DNA from: Pelagerythrobacter marensis
Lineage (GTDB): Bacteria > Pseudomonadota > Alphaproteobacteria > Sphingomonadales > Sphingomonadaceae
Reading direction: 5' to 3'
Assembly: GCF_036700095.1 (NCBI RefSeq)
Contig: NZ_CP144918.1
Span: 2,171,001 to 2,235,000 of the forward strand
Length of the DNA: 64,000 bases
The notes beneath the pieces are model-generated. The model was not told the origin of the DNA. It ran no database searches and saw only the letters and a program-made list of their open reading frames with translations. The translations under genes were made by a program, and so were the position numbers. This document shows positions 50,957 to 60,392 of this stretch, in pieces. Each line of letters begins with the position of its first letter. Within the stretch, counting starts at the first letter, position 1.

Positions 50957-51862
50957 TCACGATGCAGTCGTCAGATGCGCGACGATTTTCGCTTTCATCT
51001 GCCCGGTCACGCCGAGTTCCTGCTCGATGAAATCATCCACCGACCCATACCGTTCTTCCAGCGCTGCAAAGGCGCTTTCGATATAGGCGGGATCGGACGC
51101 GACCAGCGGTTCGACCGTTTCCCACGGAAGCTGCGCCAAGGCTGCGTAACTCGGATTGGCAGCGGCGCTTTCCTCCAATTCGGCCCGATAATCGACGATA
51201 TCGTCGGACAGGGCGTAGTCGGCGACGACCGTCTCGCGCGGGACGCCCAGCAGCGTGAGCAACAAGGCCGCACCCATGCCTGCACGGTCCTTGCCGGCGG
51301 AACAGTTGAACGCGAGCGGCGTGCGCCCCTCGGCAAGATAGCGGAACATCTGCCGATAGCTTTCCACATGCTGCCCGGGAAGCTCCCGGTAGAAGCCGAT
51401 CATCGCGGCGCGGGATTTCTCGGGCCCCGCATCATCGCCGCCCAGCGCCGACATCAGGTCGCCGGCATCCATCGCGTAGTCGCGAGTCCAGTACTCGATT
51501 TCGCTGTTGGCGGCGGCGAAGCGGTTGGGTTCGCTTTGGCGCTCCTCGTTCGTGCGGAAGTCGCACACCGTGCGGATGCCGCGGCGTTTCAATTCCTCGA
51601 AGTCGGCTTCGGTAAGGTCGGCCGGCGAACCCGACCGGTAGACCGTCTCCCACTTCGTCACCCTGCCGTCCCCGGTCATGTAGCCGCCAAGGTCGCGAAA
51701 ATTCACACCGCCTTCGAGATCGAGCACCCGGCGTTCGTCGGCGAGCGCGATTTCATTGGCTGCCACAGGCGACAGGGCCTCCTCCTGGGCGGCGGGAGCG
51801 GCCGCCTCCTGGCAGGCAGGCAGCAGAAACAGGGCGGCGAAAGGCAAAGCGAACCGGTGCAT
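50957..51862 (-). CDS. PTP-like phosphatase, exported lipoprotein (Y_phosphatase3 type)
   Basis: 301 residues. A signal with lipobox (ALFLLPAC) suggests a lipid-anchored periplasmic protein. The catalytic loop is CSAGKDRAG (C-x5-R), and an early GVNFRDLGGY motif is typical of the Y_phosphatase3 family. Such enzymes remove phosphate from phosphotyrosine, inositol phosphates or small phosphoesters. The ATG at 51862 is chosen over GTG 51868. It starts a few bases after the SurE-like gene, so two different periplasmic phosphatases are produced together. Confidence 0.86.
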   Translation of the reverse strand: MHRFALPFAALFLLPACQEAAAPAAQEEALSPVAANEIALADERRVLDLEGGVNFRDLGGYMTGDGRVTKWETVYRSGSPADLTEADFEELKRRGIRTVCDFRTNEERQSEPNRFAAANSEIEYWTRDYAMDAGDLMSALGGDDAGPEKSRAAMIGFYRELPGQHVESYRQMFRYLAEGRTPLAFNCSAGKDRAGMGAALLLTLLGVPRETVVADYALSDDIVDYRAELEESAAANPSYAALAQLPWETVEPLVASDPAYIESAFAALEERYGSVDDFIEQELGVTGQMKAKIVAHLTTAS

Positions 51863-51875
51863 TGTCACGGGCCTC

Positions 51876-52871
51876 CTATTCGGCGGAAGAAGAAAAAAGC
51901 TCGGAAAGCTGCCAGCGCACGAAAGCCTTGCCGGCCGTGCCGAGGCCGTAGCCCGCCTGCATCGGGCTGATCGCGATATGCTGCCGATAGACGATGCTTT
52001 CGTCGTCTTGCTGGTCGGGCAGGGGCTGTTCCCGATTGAAGTCGAACGTCATGCCGGGCAGGGGCGGGATCTCCATGCCGCGCGCCTGGGCCATGGCCTG
52101 CATCGTGGGGGAGGCATTTTCGGCCATGTTCGCGGTGAAACCGACTTTATAGGCGTTGTAGCTGCCGATTTCGGACAGGCGCCACTCGGCCCCTGTCAAC
52201 CGGTCGGGGAAGTTCACATTGAGCGCGAGACCCCGCGGCAGAATGGGTGCGCTTGCGTCGGTCCCGTTCGTGAGCGCCTCCACAAGCTCCACCGCCCGGC
52301 GCGCCACTTCGTCAGAAAGCGGGTTGTCGAGCGTTTCGCTTTCGGTGTTGGAGCCAGCACTCAGCGCAACGGCGGGCAAGCCGCGCACGGCGGCGACTTG
52401 CGCGGCGCTGACAGTGCCCGAACTGAGAATGATGGCACCGACATTCTGCCCCTCGTTCGGGCCGGATAGCACCAGGTCGGGAGCGCCGTTCCAGCGTTCC
52501 GTTCCCGCGACATCGAGGCCGTACAGCAGCGCCATCACCGGGGTACCGTTGACATAGAAGAAGTCGCCGGCGTCCAGCCCTTCCCGGGTCATCGGGCCGG
52601 CCCCGGGGTCGCCGGGCTGCGCAGCGTCGTTAAGACATGCTTCGGCAAGTGGTGTGAGAGGCTGCCCGATGCCCAGCGCGGCGCCCATTCCGCTCTGGTT
52701 CGTGCAGGGAACCGACACCACGACGTCGTGACCGGCCTCGGTCAGCGCTTCGTAGAGCGCGACGAGATTGCTGGTCAGTCCGTCGTCGTTGGTGACGAGG
52801 ATGTTTTTGGCCTGAGCCGCAGAGGGCACAAGCATGGCCGTGCCAACGAGGAAAGAAAGCGCAAGACGCAT
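51876..52871 (-). CDS. Periplasmic SurE-like 5'/3'-nucleotidase
   Basis: 331 residues, longer than cytoplasmic SurE (about 250), with an N-terminal signal peptide (LALSFLVGTAMLVPSAAQA). The SurE metal site is visible: ILVTNDDGL (Asp-Asp), the Ser/Gly stretch NQSGMGAA, and LSGPNEGQNVG (Asn) followed by LSSGTVSAAQ. Classical SurE dephosphorylates nucleotides in the cytoplasm; an exported version next to a TonB receptor suggests extracytoplasmic nucleotide or polyphosphate salvage. It follows the 868-residue receptor by 30 bases. Confidence 0.86.
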   Translation of the reverse strand: MRLALSFLVGTAMLVPSAAQAKNILVTNDDGLTSNLVALYEALTEAGHDVVVSVPCTNQSGMGAALGIGQPLTPLAEACLNDAAQPGDPGAGPMTREGLDAGDFFYVNGTPVMALLYGLDVAGTERWNGAPDLVLSGPNEGQNVGAIILSSGTVSAAQVAAVRGLPAVALSAGSNTESETLDNPLSDEVARRAVELVEALTNGTDASAPILPRGLALNVNFPDRLTGAEWRLSEIGSYNAYKVGFTANMAENASPTMQAMAQARGMEIPPLPGMTFDFNREQPLPDQQDDESIVYRQHIAISPMQAGYGLGTAGKAFVRWQLSELFSSSAE

Positions 52872-52901
52872 AGCTGGTCTCCCAAACTGCCGAAATCGTT
52901 G

Positions 52902-55508
52902 TCAAAAATCGAAACGAATGCCGAACAGATAGCGCGATCCGATCTGCTCGACTTCGGATGGCGTCGCCGGTGTTCCCTCGTAAGCCACGTATGTTTCGTT
53001 GGTGAGGTTGGCGAGATCGGCGAAGAGCGTGAAATTGTCGGTCAGCGAATATCGGAGCGTGATATCGAGATTTTCGTAACCGTCGCGGTATTCGCCGGCA
53101 CCGAGACCGCCGAGCGTATCGAGATACTCGGACCGCCACTGATACGATACGCGCGCGGAGAGGCCGGAATGCTCGTAGAACACCGATGCGTTGAGCACCG
53201 TGTCCGACAATCCCTGGAACGCCGTTTGCTCTATCGTGCCGTCGGGCAGCAGAGCGTCGAATTCGCCGCCCAGCAGCGTCAGGTTGCCCTGAACGCCGAA
53301 GCCGGAGAGCAGCCCGGGCAGGAAGTCCAGCTGGTGCTCGATATTGAATTCGACACCGTAGAGTTTCCCGTTGTCGCCGTTGAAGGTCGAGCCGAGCATA
53401 TAGCCGGACCGGTCGATGCCACCGGTGTTGTAGATGTCAGAGCCAACGACCTGCTGGCTTTGATAGAGCACGTTGTCGACCCAGCGATAGAAGCCGGAAA
53501 CCGAAGCGATGCCGTTGCTCGGGAAGTAGTATTCGAGACTGCCGTCGACCCCCCAGGTATATTCGGGCAGCAGTTGCGGGTTTCCGCCGCTGATCGTCTC
53601 GCCGGTATCGCTGATCGAAGCGCCCACGCGGATGGCGGCATAGGCCGGACGCGACACGCCGCGCTGGCCGGAAAGACGGAAGACGAGATTGTCGGTCACG
53701 TCGAAACGGGCGTTCACGCTCGGGAAAATGTCGAAGTGATCCTCAGTCACCGAAAGCGGGGTCGCCGTGCGATCGATCAGCGCCGTCCCGCGGTTCTCGA
53801 TCTCGTAGTTCTCGACGCGGACGCCGGCCGTTACGAACAGGCGATCGAGATCGAACTGACCCATCGCATAACCTGCCAGGATCGTTTCCTTCTGATCGTA
53901 AAGGGCGCTCGGGGGAATGAAGTCGGCAGCGTCGATCCCGGCTTCGTCCAGCGCGATCTGCAGAGCGTCGTTGAGCGCGACGTTGTCCATGTAATCGAAC
54001 GTGATGCCGAGCGGGAAGCGCGTGTCCCAGGGACGGTTCGTCAGATACTGCGTGAAATCGAATCCCAGGGGGCCGAGCGGAACGACGCCGCCAACACCGA
54101 GATTGTTGCCCTCGATCTCGCGGATGGAGACGAGGCCGCCGGCCTTGAGCGTCACATTGCCGAACTCGCGCCAGCCATCCACCTTGCCGGTCCAGGCGTC
54201 GGAGACCGTTTCCTGGACCAGCGGGAGCAGGATCGATCTCGGCCAGTCGAAGGCGGTTTGATCGAGCCCGGCCAGTTGGTCGCCGCGCGACAGGTTGCCG
54301 TTCCCGTCGTCCACCGTTTCGTACAGCGTGACGAGGGGGAAACGCGGGTCTCCGCTGCGGTCGTAGATCACCGAGGGCGAAGCCGTACCGCTGGTCGAAC
54401 CCTGCACCAGCGGAAGATCGGTGGAATTCTCGGTCCTGGTATAGCCGAAAGCGCCGTCGAGGCCCCAGCCATCCATGCTTTCGTATTCGAAGCCCGCGCT
54501 GCCGATATAATTCTGGTTCTCGTACAACCCGTTGTTGAAGGCGGCGGTGACCGGCACACCGACCAGTTCGCCGCTGGTCATCCCGCGCGTGCCCGATTCG
54601 GCGTCGGCCAGTTCGATCTGATAGGCGTTGCGATGCTCCTTGTCGGTGAACTCGGTGTAGATCCCGCGCACGTAAAGCTTCAGCCCGTCGGTCGGCATCG
54701 CTTCGACCACGGCGAAGAGGCCATTGTTGGAACGTTCCAGCTCGTAGTTGCGGATATCGATATCGGTCGGGCCGAATTCGTCGTAGCCTGCTTCGCGATT
54801 GTCGGTCACCTGGTCGCGCAGATAGTGCGAGGCGCCGACAGCGGCGCCGATCGTGTCGTTCGACCAGCTCACACGTAGCGAACCCTGGCGCTGCTGCCCG
54901 TCGCCGAGATCCATGAAGCCGTAGCCAAGATCGCCGCTGATGCTGAGGCCGCGGTCCGACAGCGGCGAATAAGTGCGCAGGTCGACATTCGCGGTAATCG
55001 CCTCGGCCGTGATGTCCGGCGTCAGCGACTTGTTCACCACCAGTTGTTGCAACAGCACCGCGGGCACCGCGTCGAAGCGATAGGAGCGGCTGTCGCCGCC
55101 TTCGTCGACGCCCGTCTGCGGGATGCCGTCGATGCTGACCGAGGTCCAGCGATTGGGTGCGCCGCGGACCTGGATATAGCGCGCCTGGCCCTGGTCGCGC
55201 TGCACCGCGACACCGGGCAGGCGTGCGAGCGCCGCGGCCGTGTTCTCGTCCGGGAACCGCCCGACCGAATCGGCCGATGCGACGTCGACGAGATTGTCCG
55301 CCCGGCGCTTGGTGGCGATCGCCGCTTCCTGCGATTCGCGGATCGACCCGGTGACGACGATTACCTCGCCATCGTCTTCTGCCGGTTCGGGCGGATAGGC
55401 GGCCTGCGCCGAGGCGCTCGCAGCCGACAAGGCCGTTGCCAGAACGGTCCCGCAGAGCAAGGCACGACGATAGGAAGCAGCGGTGATAGACATGTCCAGA
55501 GCCCTCAT
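52902..55508 (-). CDS. TonB-dependent receptor, TonB-Xanth-Caul type
   Basis: 868 residues. Signal peptide at ALLCGTVLATALSAASASAQ; TonB-box-like VIVVTGSIRESQ; the plug stretch DSVGRFPDENTAAALARLPG typical of the receptor type common in Caulobacter and Xanthomonas (TIGR01782); and a barrel ending RYLFGIRFDF. Two ATGs are possible (55508 and 55493); the second leaves a shorter signal. These receptors usually import oligomeric or bulky molecules. It is the first gene of the leftward island, divergent from the double-TetR regulator. Confidence 0.9.
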   Translation of the reverse strand: MRALDMSITAASYRRALLCGTVLATALSAASASAQAAYPPEPAEDDGEVIVVTGSIRESQEAAIATKRRADNLVDVASADSVGRFPDENTAAALARLPGVAVQRDQGQARYIQVRGAPNRWTSVSIDGIPQTGVDEGGDSRSYRFDAVPAVLLQQLVVNKSLTPDITAEAITANVDLRTYSPLSDRGLSISGDLGYGFMDLGDGQQRQGSLRVSWSNDTIGAAVGASHYLRDQVTDNREAGYDEFGPTDIDIRNYELERSNNGLFAVVEAMPTDGLKLYVRGIYTEFTDKEHRNAYQIELADAESGTRGMTSGELVGVPVTAAFNNGLYENQNYIGSAGFEYESMDGWGLDGAFGYTRTENSTDLPLVQGSTSGTASPSVIYDRSGDPRFPLVTLYETVDDGNGNLSRGDQLAGLDQTAFDWPRSILLPLVQETVSDAWTGKVDGWREFGNVTLKAGGLVSIREIEGNNLGVGGVVPLGPLGFDFTQYLTNRPWDTRFPLGITFDYMDNVALNDALQIALDEAGIDAADFIPPSALYDQKETILAGYAMGQFDLDRLFVTAGVRVENYEIENRGTALIDRTATPLSVTEDHFDIFPSVNARFDVTDNLVFRLSGQRGVSRPAYAAIRVGASISDTGETISGGNPQLLPEYTWGVDGSLEYYFPSNGIASVSGFYRWVDNVLYQSQQVVGSDIYNTGGIDRSGYMLGSTFNGDNGKLYGVEFNIEHQLDFLPGLLSGFGVQGNLTLLGGEFDALLPDGTIEQTAFQGLSDTVLNASVFYEHSGLSARVSYQWRSEYLDTLGGLGAGEYRDGYENLDITLRYSLTDNFTLFADLANLTNETYVAYEGTPATPSEVEQIGSRYLFGIRFDF

Positions 55509-55632
55509 GTTTATGTGTCGAGCGGGCCAGTGGGACGTTCGTATGTATCTTTCGTGACGGGGCGGACGTATATTCGTTCGACGGGCACGATGCCGGTCCC
55601 AAGCCGGGAAAGAGCGATAATTGAGTCACGGA
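55509..55632. promoter_or_regulatory. Divergent promoter region with TTCGT repeats
   Basis: 124 bases between the TonB receptor and the double-TetR gene. TTCGT occurs at 55538, 55551 and 55573, in a TA-containing stretch (CGTATGTATC, ACGTATATTCG). Likely operator region for the adjacent regulator; the exact site is not resolvable by eye. Confidence 0.4.
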
Positions 55633-56853
55633 ATGGACACGGAAAATTCACTGAAACGTAGCAATTCCGCAGCTCAGAGCACGTCCGATCGGCTGTTGCG
55701 TGGTGTTCTGGCGCTTTGGGCAGAGGCTCCGGGGGGCGAGATTTCGGTCCGCGCGATCGCGGATCGCGCCGGTACGGCAGTCTCTGCAATCGATTACCAT
55801 TTTGGCGGATTGGAACGATTGTATGAAGCGGCACAAGCACTTGCCCTGGCCGAGGCGCGGCGGTGGATGGACGGGCGCCTGGCGCAGTTGGCTCCATTGT
55901 CCGGGCGATCATTGAGCCTGGCGACTCGCAGCGGAATCATCGCGGCCGTCATCGACGACTGGATTTGCGACAACTGGGCGTTGGCCCTGGCCTGCGGCGA
56001 AGCCTGCGCCGCCGCCCGCGCCGGCCGCCTTTCGGCCGCGCATGCGCAGTGGACCGATCTCTGGCAGCGCTTCTGGGCTTCGGCGGCCGGCCATCTCGCA
56101 ATGGACGGAGCAGCCGACACGCTCGCCCTGTTCTTCGACGGGGAAAGCTCGCAGCATGTGCTGCGCTGGAACAGGGCGCTCGACAGGGCGCTGCTGGACG
56201 AGACGGCGACGGCCCTGCTGTCGTTCCTCGAAGAAGGGGAAATGCACCCCTCTCCGGTGCGCGAAGCCTATGCCGGGCGGGCGGAAGGGGAATATGCCGA
56301 CCGCTCCGACGGGGCGGAAGTGCCCGCCGACGGGCTCGATGAAGCGGCGGTGGAGATTCTCTCCACGCAAGGCCTTTCCGCACTCACCTTTCGCGCGGTG
56401 GCTCGCCGGGCGGGGACGACGCTGGGCAGCGCGGCCTATCATTTCGGTTCGAAGGCCCGAATGATGCGGCGCGCGTTCGACCACCTCTACCGAAGCTCCG
56501 CAGAGCAGCCGGTTCTCGCAGGACAGGCTTCGCCGGCCGAACTGCTCCAGGTGACGGTCGGCGCGCTGGTGGACGAACGCCAGCCGGTTCTGAGGGCGTT
56601 CGACGAGATCATCCTCTACATATGCCGGGGCGACGAACATGCGCCCCTGCGTGGCGTGATCCGGGGATATCGCGATCCCGCCGCGACGAGGGTTCTCGAA
56701 AGCCTGCTCGGCCGGCCGGGCCAGGTGCCGCCTGCGCTGGCCGCGGCATTCTCCTCGATTTGCCGGGGGCTCGATCATTCGAGCATCGCGATCGGCTCGG
56801 TCGCGATGCGGGAGACCGGGATGGCAGTGCTCGCGCAGTTCAGAGGCGAATGA
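55633..56853 (+). CDS. Regulator with two TetR DNA-binding domains
   Basis: 406 residues. Two TetR-type helix-turn-helix units are visible. The first (about residues 15-65) contains VRAIADRAGTAVSAIDYHFGG. The second (about 230-285) contains FRAVARRAGTTLGSAAYHFGSKARMM. Each is followed by a helical ligand-type domain, so the protein looks like an intact tandem fusion rather than two genes. ATG 55633 is used; a TTG 12 bases upstream is an alternative. It faces the TonB/SurE/phosphatase island across 124 bases and is presumably its repressor. Confidence 0.82.
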   Translation: MDTENSLKRSNSAAQSTSDRLLRGVLALWAEAPGGEISVRAIADRAGTAVSAIDYHFGGLERLYEAAQALALAEARRWMDGRLAQLAPLSGRSLSLATRSGIIAAVIDDWICDNWALALACGEACAAARAGRLSAAHAQWTDLWQRFWASAAGHLAMDGAADTLALFFDGESSQHVLRWNRALDRALLDETATALLSFLEEGEMHPSPVREAYAGRAEGEYADRSDGAEVPADGLDEAAVEILSTQGLSALTFRAVARRAGTTLGSAAYHFGSKARMMRRAFDHLYRSSAEQPVLAGQASPAELLQVTVGALVDERQPVLRAFDEIILYICRGDEHAPLRGVIRGYRDPAATRVLESLLGRPGQVPPALAAAFSSICRGLDHSSIAIGSVAMRETGMAVLAQFRGE

Positions 56854-56915
56854 CAGGCGCCTTGCGCCGGACGCCCTCCGCCGTCCGCAACGCCGAGCGG
56901 TCCGGCTTTACGCCA

Positions 56916-56942
56916 TCCTAACCGTTTTACCCGGTCCTAACC
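56916..56942 (+). promoter_or_regulatory. TCCTAACC direct repeats upstream of the GGDEF-EAL gene
   Basis: TCCTAACC at 56916-56923 and again at 56935-56942 (19-base period), 22 bases before the GTG start. Possible regulator or promoter element; unassigned. Confidence 0.3.
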
Positions 56943-56963
56943 ATTGGTCGCTATCGGGAGCGG

Positions 56964-59312
56964 GTGACTGACAGAAACCGGGAAGATCGGGTCGATCCCT
57001 TCAAGTTGTCCGTGGCTTCCGTCCTGGGCCTGCGAGGCGGGACGAGCGCGGATTGGAACCGTCTGCGGGGCATGCAGCTGGTCCGCGTGGCAAACGCATG
57101 GAAACCGCGGTTGTTCGGCCATGCGTTCGCCGCGGCCATGGTCGGCTGGGCCTGCCTGGGGCAGGTCCCGATCGCGCTGCTTGCCGGATGGCTGGCATTG
57201 CTCGCCGCCGTGCTCGCCTACGCGATCGTTCGCGACGCCGGGCTGCGCAATGCCGACAACCGGAAGATCGCCAGGGGCGAACTGCGCCGACATGCCTTGC
57301 GCGCGGGAATGCTGGGGCTGGTCTGGCTGTCCGCGGTCATCCTGTTTACCGGCTATCTGGAATCTACCGACCGGTTTGTGATGATTGCCGCCATCGGGAC
57401 GCTGATTGCAGGGTCCGCGCTGGTCGTTTCGGGATCGCCGTTCAGCACGCTCGTATTCGGAACCATTACGGGGACCGGAATGGTGGCGGTGCTGGCGATC
57501 GAGGGTGCCTATCAGCTGATGGGCCTGATGGCGTTCTTCATCGCGCTGGTGGGCGTCGGCACCATCCAGATCGCGCGCATCTATCTGGTCGCGCGCATCG
57601 CGGAGGTCGACAGCAAGGAGAAGAGCGAGGTCGTCTCGCTCCTCCTGCGCGAGTTCGAGGAGAACGAGGCCGACTGGCTGTGGCAGGTCGACGCATCGCG
57701 CCGGGTGCGGAGCGCCTCGCCGCGCTTCTCGTTCGCGCTCGGCAAGCGCCCGGAGGAGCTTGAGGGGGCGTCGTTCCTGCAATTGATGGCGGGCGACGCC
57801 TGGGAAGACGGAAAGTTTCCGCCCAGCCTGCACGAGCTTGCGGAGGTGATGAAGCGGCGCGAAAGCTTTTCCAACCTGATCGTCAAGGTCACGTTCGGCG
57901 GGCAGGTGCGCTGGTGGGAACTGTCGGGAACGCCGCTGTTCGTCGACGGCGCCTTTGCCGGCTTTCGCGGGGTCGGCTCCGACGTGACGGAACAGCGCGA
58001 ATCGTCGGAAAAGATCGCCTATCTCGCGCGCTACGACACGCTGACGAACCTTCCCAACCGCCTGATGCTGACGGAATCGCTGGGCGATGCGCTGCAATAT
58101 GCGCGCCAGTGGCGAACGCGCTGTGCCTTTCTGATGATCGACCTGGATCGTTTCAAGGGAGTGAACGATTCGCTTGGCCATCTCGTCGGCGATCGATTGC
58201 TCGCCCAGGTCTCGCGCCGCCTGAAGGATCTGATGGACAAGAGCACGCTTTGCGGCAGGCTGGGGGGCGACGAGTTCGCTATCGTGGTGCGCGATGCCAC
58301 CGATGCGGAGCGGGTCGACACCATCGCGCGCAAGGTGATCGAGCAGCTTTCCCAGCCATACGAAATCGATCGCCACACACTGTATATCGGCGCGAGTGTC
58401 GGTTCCGCTTTCGGGCCGCGCGACGGCAGCACGGTGGAGGATCTGATGCGCAACGCCGATCTCGCGCTCTACCGCGCGAAGGAGGAGGGCGGCAGCAGCC
58501 ACTATGGCTACGAACCTCGCCTTCATGCGACGGCGGAGGAACGGCGCAAGCTCGAAATGGCGTTGCGGCGCGCGCTCGACGATGGCGAATTGTCGCTGAA
58601 TTTTCAGCCGGTCGTCGATGCGAAGAGCGAAGCGATCGTCAGTTTCGAGGCGCTGATGCGGTGGAACAGCCGCGATCATGGCGCGATCAGCCCGGGCAAG
58701 TTCATTCCCCTGGCCGAAGACACCCGCCTTATCGTCCCGATCGGCGCCTGGGTGCTGGAACAGGCCTGTCGGGAGGCTGTGAACTGGCCGCGCAACGTAC
58801 GGGTGGCGGTCAACGTCTCGCCCGAACAGTTGCTGGAGCGCGACTTTCCCGCAACGGTCGTCCATGCCCTTTCGTCAAGCGGGCTCGAGGCGCATCGGCT
58901 GGAAATCGAAGTGACCGAGAGCATTTTTCTGCGCGATCCCGACGTGGCCCGAAATTCGCTGGAGCAGGTCATGGCGCTGGGCTGCACGGTTGCCCTCGAC
59001 GACTTCGGGACCGGCTATTCCTCGCTGGGCTATCTGCGCAAGCTGCAGTTTTCGACCATCAAGGTGGACCGGACTTTCGTCGATGGCGCGGCGCAGGGCA
59101 GCCAGGAAAGCCTGGCGATCGTGCGCGCGGTTATCGCCATGGCGCAAAGCCTTGAAATGGCCACGACTGCCGAGGGTGTCGAAACCCCCGAGCAGGCAGA
59201 ACTGGTCCGCGACATGGGGTGCGACAAGATTCAGGGCTTCCACTTCGGCCGTCCGATGCCGGCCGACGAGGTTCAGGCCGTTTTTCGGAAGCAGGAGATG
59301 CTGATCGCCTGA
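56964..59312 (+). CDS. Membrane GGDEF-EAL cyclic-di-GMP protein with PAS domain
   Basis: 782 residues. An N-terminal membrane region with several helices (about 50-205) precedes a PAS domain (about 225-345), a GGDEF domain with an intact GGDEF motif (434-438) and an EAL domain with FEALMRW (Glu562), DDFGTGYSSL, KVDRTFV and TAEGVET. Both catalytic sets look complete, so it can be a cyclase, a phosphodiesterase or both, switched by the PAS signal. GTG start 56964. In an organism with a giant adhesin and Tad ATPase it may steer sessile life; that link is inference. Confidence 0.92.
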   Translation: MTDRNREDRVDPFKLSVASVLGLRGGTSADWNRLRGMQLVRVANAWKPRLFGHAFAAAMVGWACLGQVPIALLAGWLALLAAVLAYAIVRDAGLRNADNRKIARGELRRHALRAGMLGLVWLSAVILFTGYLESTDRFVMIAAIGTLIAGSALVVSGSPFSTLVFGTITGTGMVAVLAIEGAYQLMGLMAFFIALVGVGTIQIARIYLVARIAEVDSKEKSEVVSLLLREFEENEADWLWQVDASRRVRSASPRFSFALGKRPEELEGASFLQLMAGDAWEDGKFPPSLHELAEVMKRRESFSNLIVKVTFGGQVRWWELSGTPLFVDGAFAGFRGVGSDVTEQRESSEKIAYLARYDTLTNLPNRLMLTESLGDALQYARQWRTRCAFLMIDLDRFKGVNDSLGHLVGDRLLAQVSRRLKDLMDKSTLCGRLGGDEFAIVVRDATDAERVDTIARKVIEQLSQPYEIDRHTLYIGASVGSAFGPRDGSTVEDLMRNADLALYRAKEEGGSSHYGYEPRLHATAEERRKLEMALRRALDDGELSLNFQPVVDAKSEAIVSFEALMRWNSRDHGAISPGKFIPLAEDTRLIVPIGAWVLEQACREAVNWPRNVRVAVNVSPEQLLERDFPATVVHALSSSGLEAHRLEIEVTESIFLRDPDVARNSLEQVMALGCTVALDDFGTGYSSLGYLRKLQFSTIKVDRTFVDGAAQGSQESLAIVRAVIAMAQSLEMATTAEGVETPEQAELVRDMGCDKIQGFHFGRPMPADEVQAVFRKQEMLIA

Positions 59313-59316
59313 CCGA

Positions 59317-59994
59317 TCAGGCGGCGACCAGCCCCTTCACCGCGCTTTCGAACAGCATGCGTCCGTCGCTGCCGCCGTGATCGGGTTCGATCGCCCGTTC
59401 GGGGTGGGGCATCAGGCCCAGGACGTTTCCTGCGGCATTGAGAATGCCCGCGATGTCGCGCCGCGAACCGTTGCAGGTGTCGAGATAGCGGAAGGCGACG
59501 CGCCCTTCGCCTTCCAGCCGGTCGAGCGTGTCCTCGTCGGCGAAATAGTTGCCGTCGTGGTGCGCAACCGGCAAGGCGATCTCCTGCCCCCGGTCGTAGC
59601 CGGCGGTGAACAGCGACTGGTTGTTTTCGACCCGCAGAGGAACGGTGCGGCAGATGAAGTTGAGCTGCGCATTGCGCATCAGCGCGCCGGGAAGAAGCCC
59701 GCTTTCGGTCAGGACCTGAAATCCGTTGCAGACGCCGAGGACAGGCACACCGCGCTCCGCTGCGCCGACCACAGCGCGCATGATCGGGCTGCGGCTGGCG
59801 ATCGCGCCACAACGCAGATAGTCGCCGTAGGAAAAGCCGCCCGGCACTGCGATGAAATCGAGCCGTTCGGGCAGTTCGGTCTCCCCATGCCATACGCGCA
59901 GCGCAGGCGCGCCCGAAACTTTCTCGAGCGCGACAGCCATGTCCCGGTCGCAGTTCGATCCCGGAAACGTGATGACCGCGCCGCGAAATGTCAT
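59317..59994 (-). CDS. purQ: Phosphoribosylformylglycinamidine synthase subunit PurQ
   Basis: 225-residue glutamine amidotransferase. Nucleophile Cys in [11 protein letters not shown]; His/Glu in [11 protein letters not shown]-terminal [12 protein letters not shown]. With PurS and PurL it makes FGAM in purine synthesis. The ATG at 59994 overlaps the purS stop (ATGA), confirming the start; the longer frame upstream is inside purS. Confidence 0.96.
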   Translation of the reverse strand: MTFRGAVITFPGSNCDRDMAVALEKVSGAPALRVWHGETELPERLDFIAVPGGFSYGDYLRCGAIASRSPIMRAVVGAAERGVPVLGVCNGFQVLTESGLLPGALMRNAQLNFICRTVPLRVENNQSLFTAGYDRGQEIALPVAHHDGNYFADEDTLDRLEGEGRVAFRYLDTCNGSRRDIAGILNAAGNVLGLMPHPERAIEPDHGGSDGRMLFESAVKGLVAA

Positions 59995-60233
59995 CGCGCC
60001 GCCTCCATCGTTTCGATGCGGAAGTTTTCGATCACGGTATTGGCGAGCAGTTTTCGGCACATCTCTTCCAGCTGGGCCTGGCTGGTATCGTCCGCGACAT
60101 CCAGCTCGATCAGCCGGCCGACCCGCACGTCGTCCACCCCGGAAAAGCCCAGCCCCTCCAGCGCATGGTGGACCGCACGACCCTGAGGGTCGAGCACGCC
60201 CGGCTTCAGGCTGACATGGATGCGGACTTTCAT
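59991..60233 (-). CDS. purS: Phosphoribosylformylglycinamidine synthase subunit PurS
   Basis: 80 residues, typical for Pur[47 protein letters not shown]. It bridges PurQ and PurL. The ATG at 60233 gives the family length; the longer open frame to 60365 is not supported. Four-base overlap with purQ. Confidence 0.95.
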   Translation of the reverse strand: MKVRIHVSLKPGVLDPQGRAVHHALEGLGFSGVDDVRVGRLIELDVADDTSQAQLEEMCRKLLANTVIENFRIETMEAAR

Positions 60234-60392
60234 GGGCGGGGCGCCTTTCGCTGCGAGGTCGGGACTCGCGCGCAGCCTATGGCGCCAAGCGGCGGCCGGG
60301 GCAAGTCGCGCATGCGCGCGGGGGACGCGGGCGACCGCAAGTCTTCGATTTTCCGAGCAATTCACAACCTGCCGATGCTAGGGGGCCGGCCG

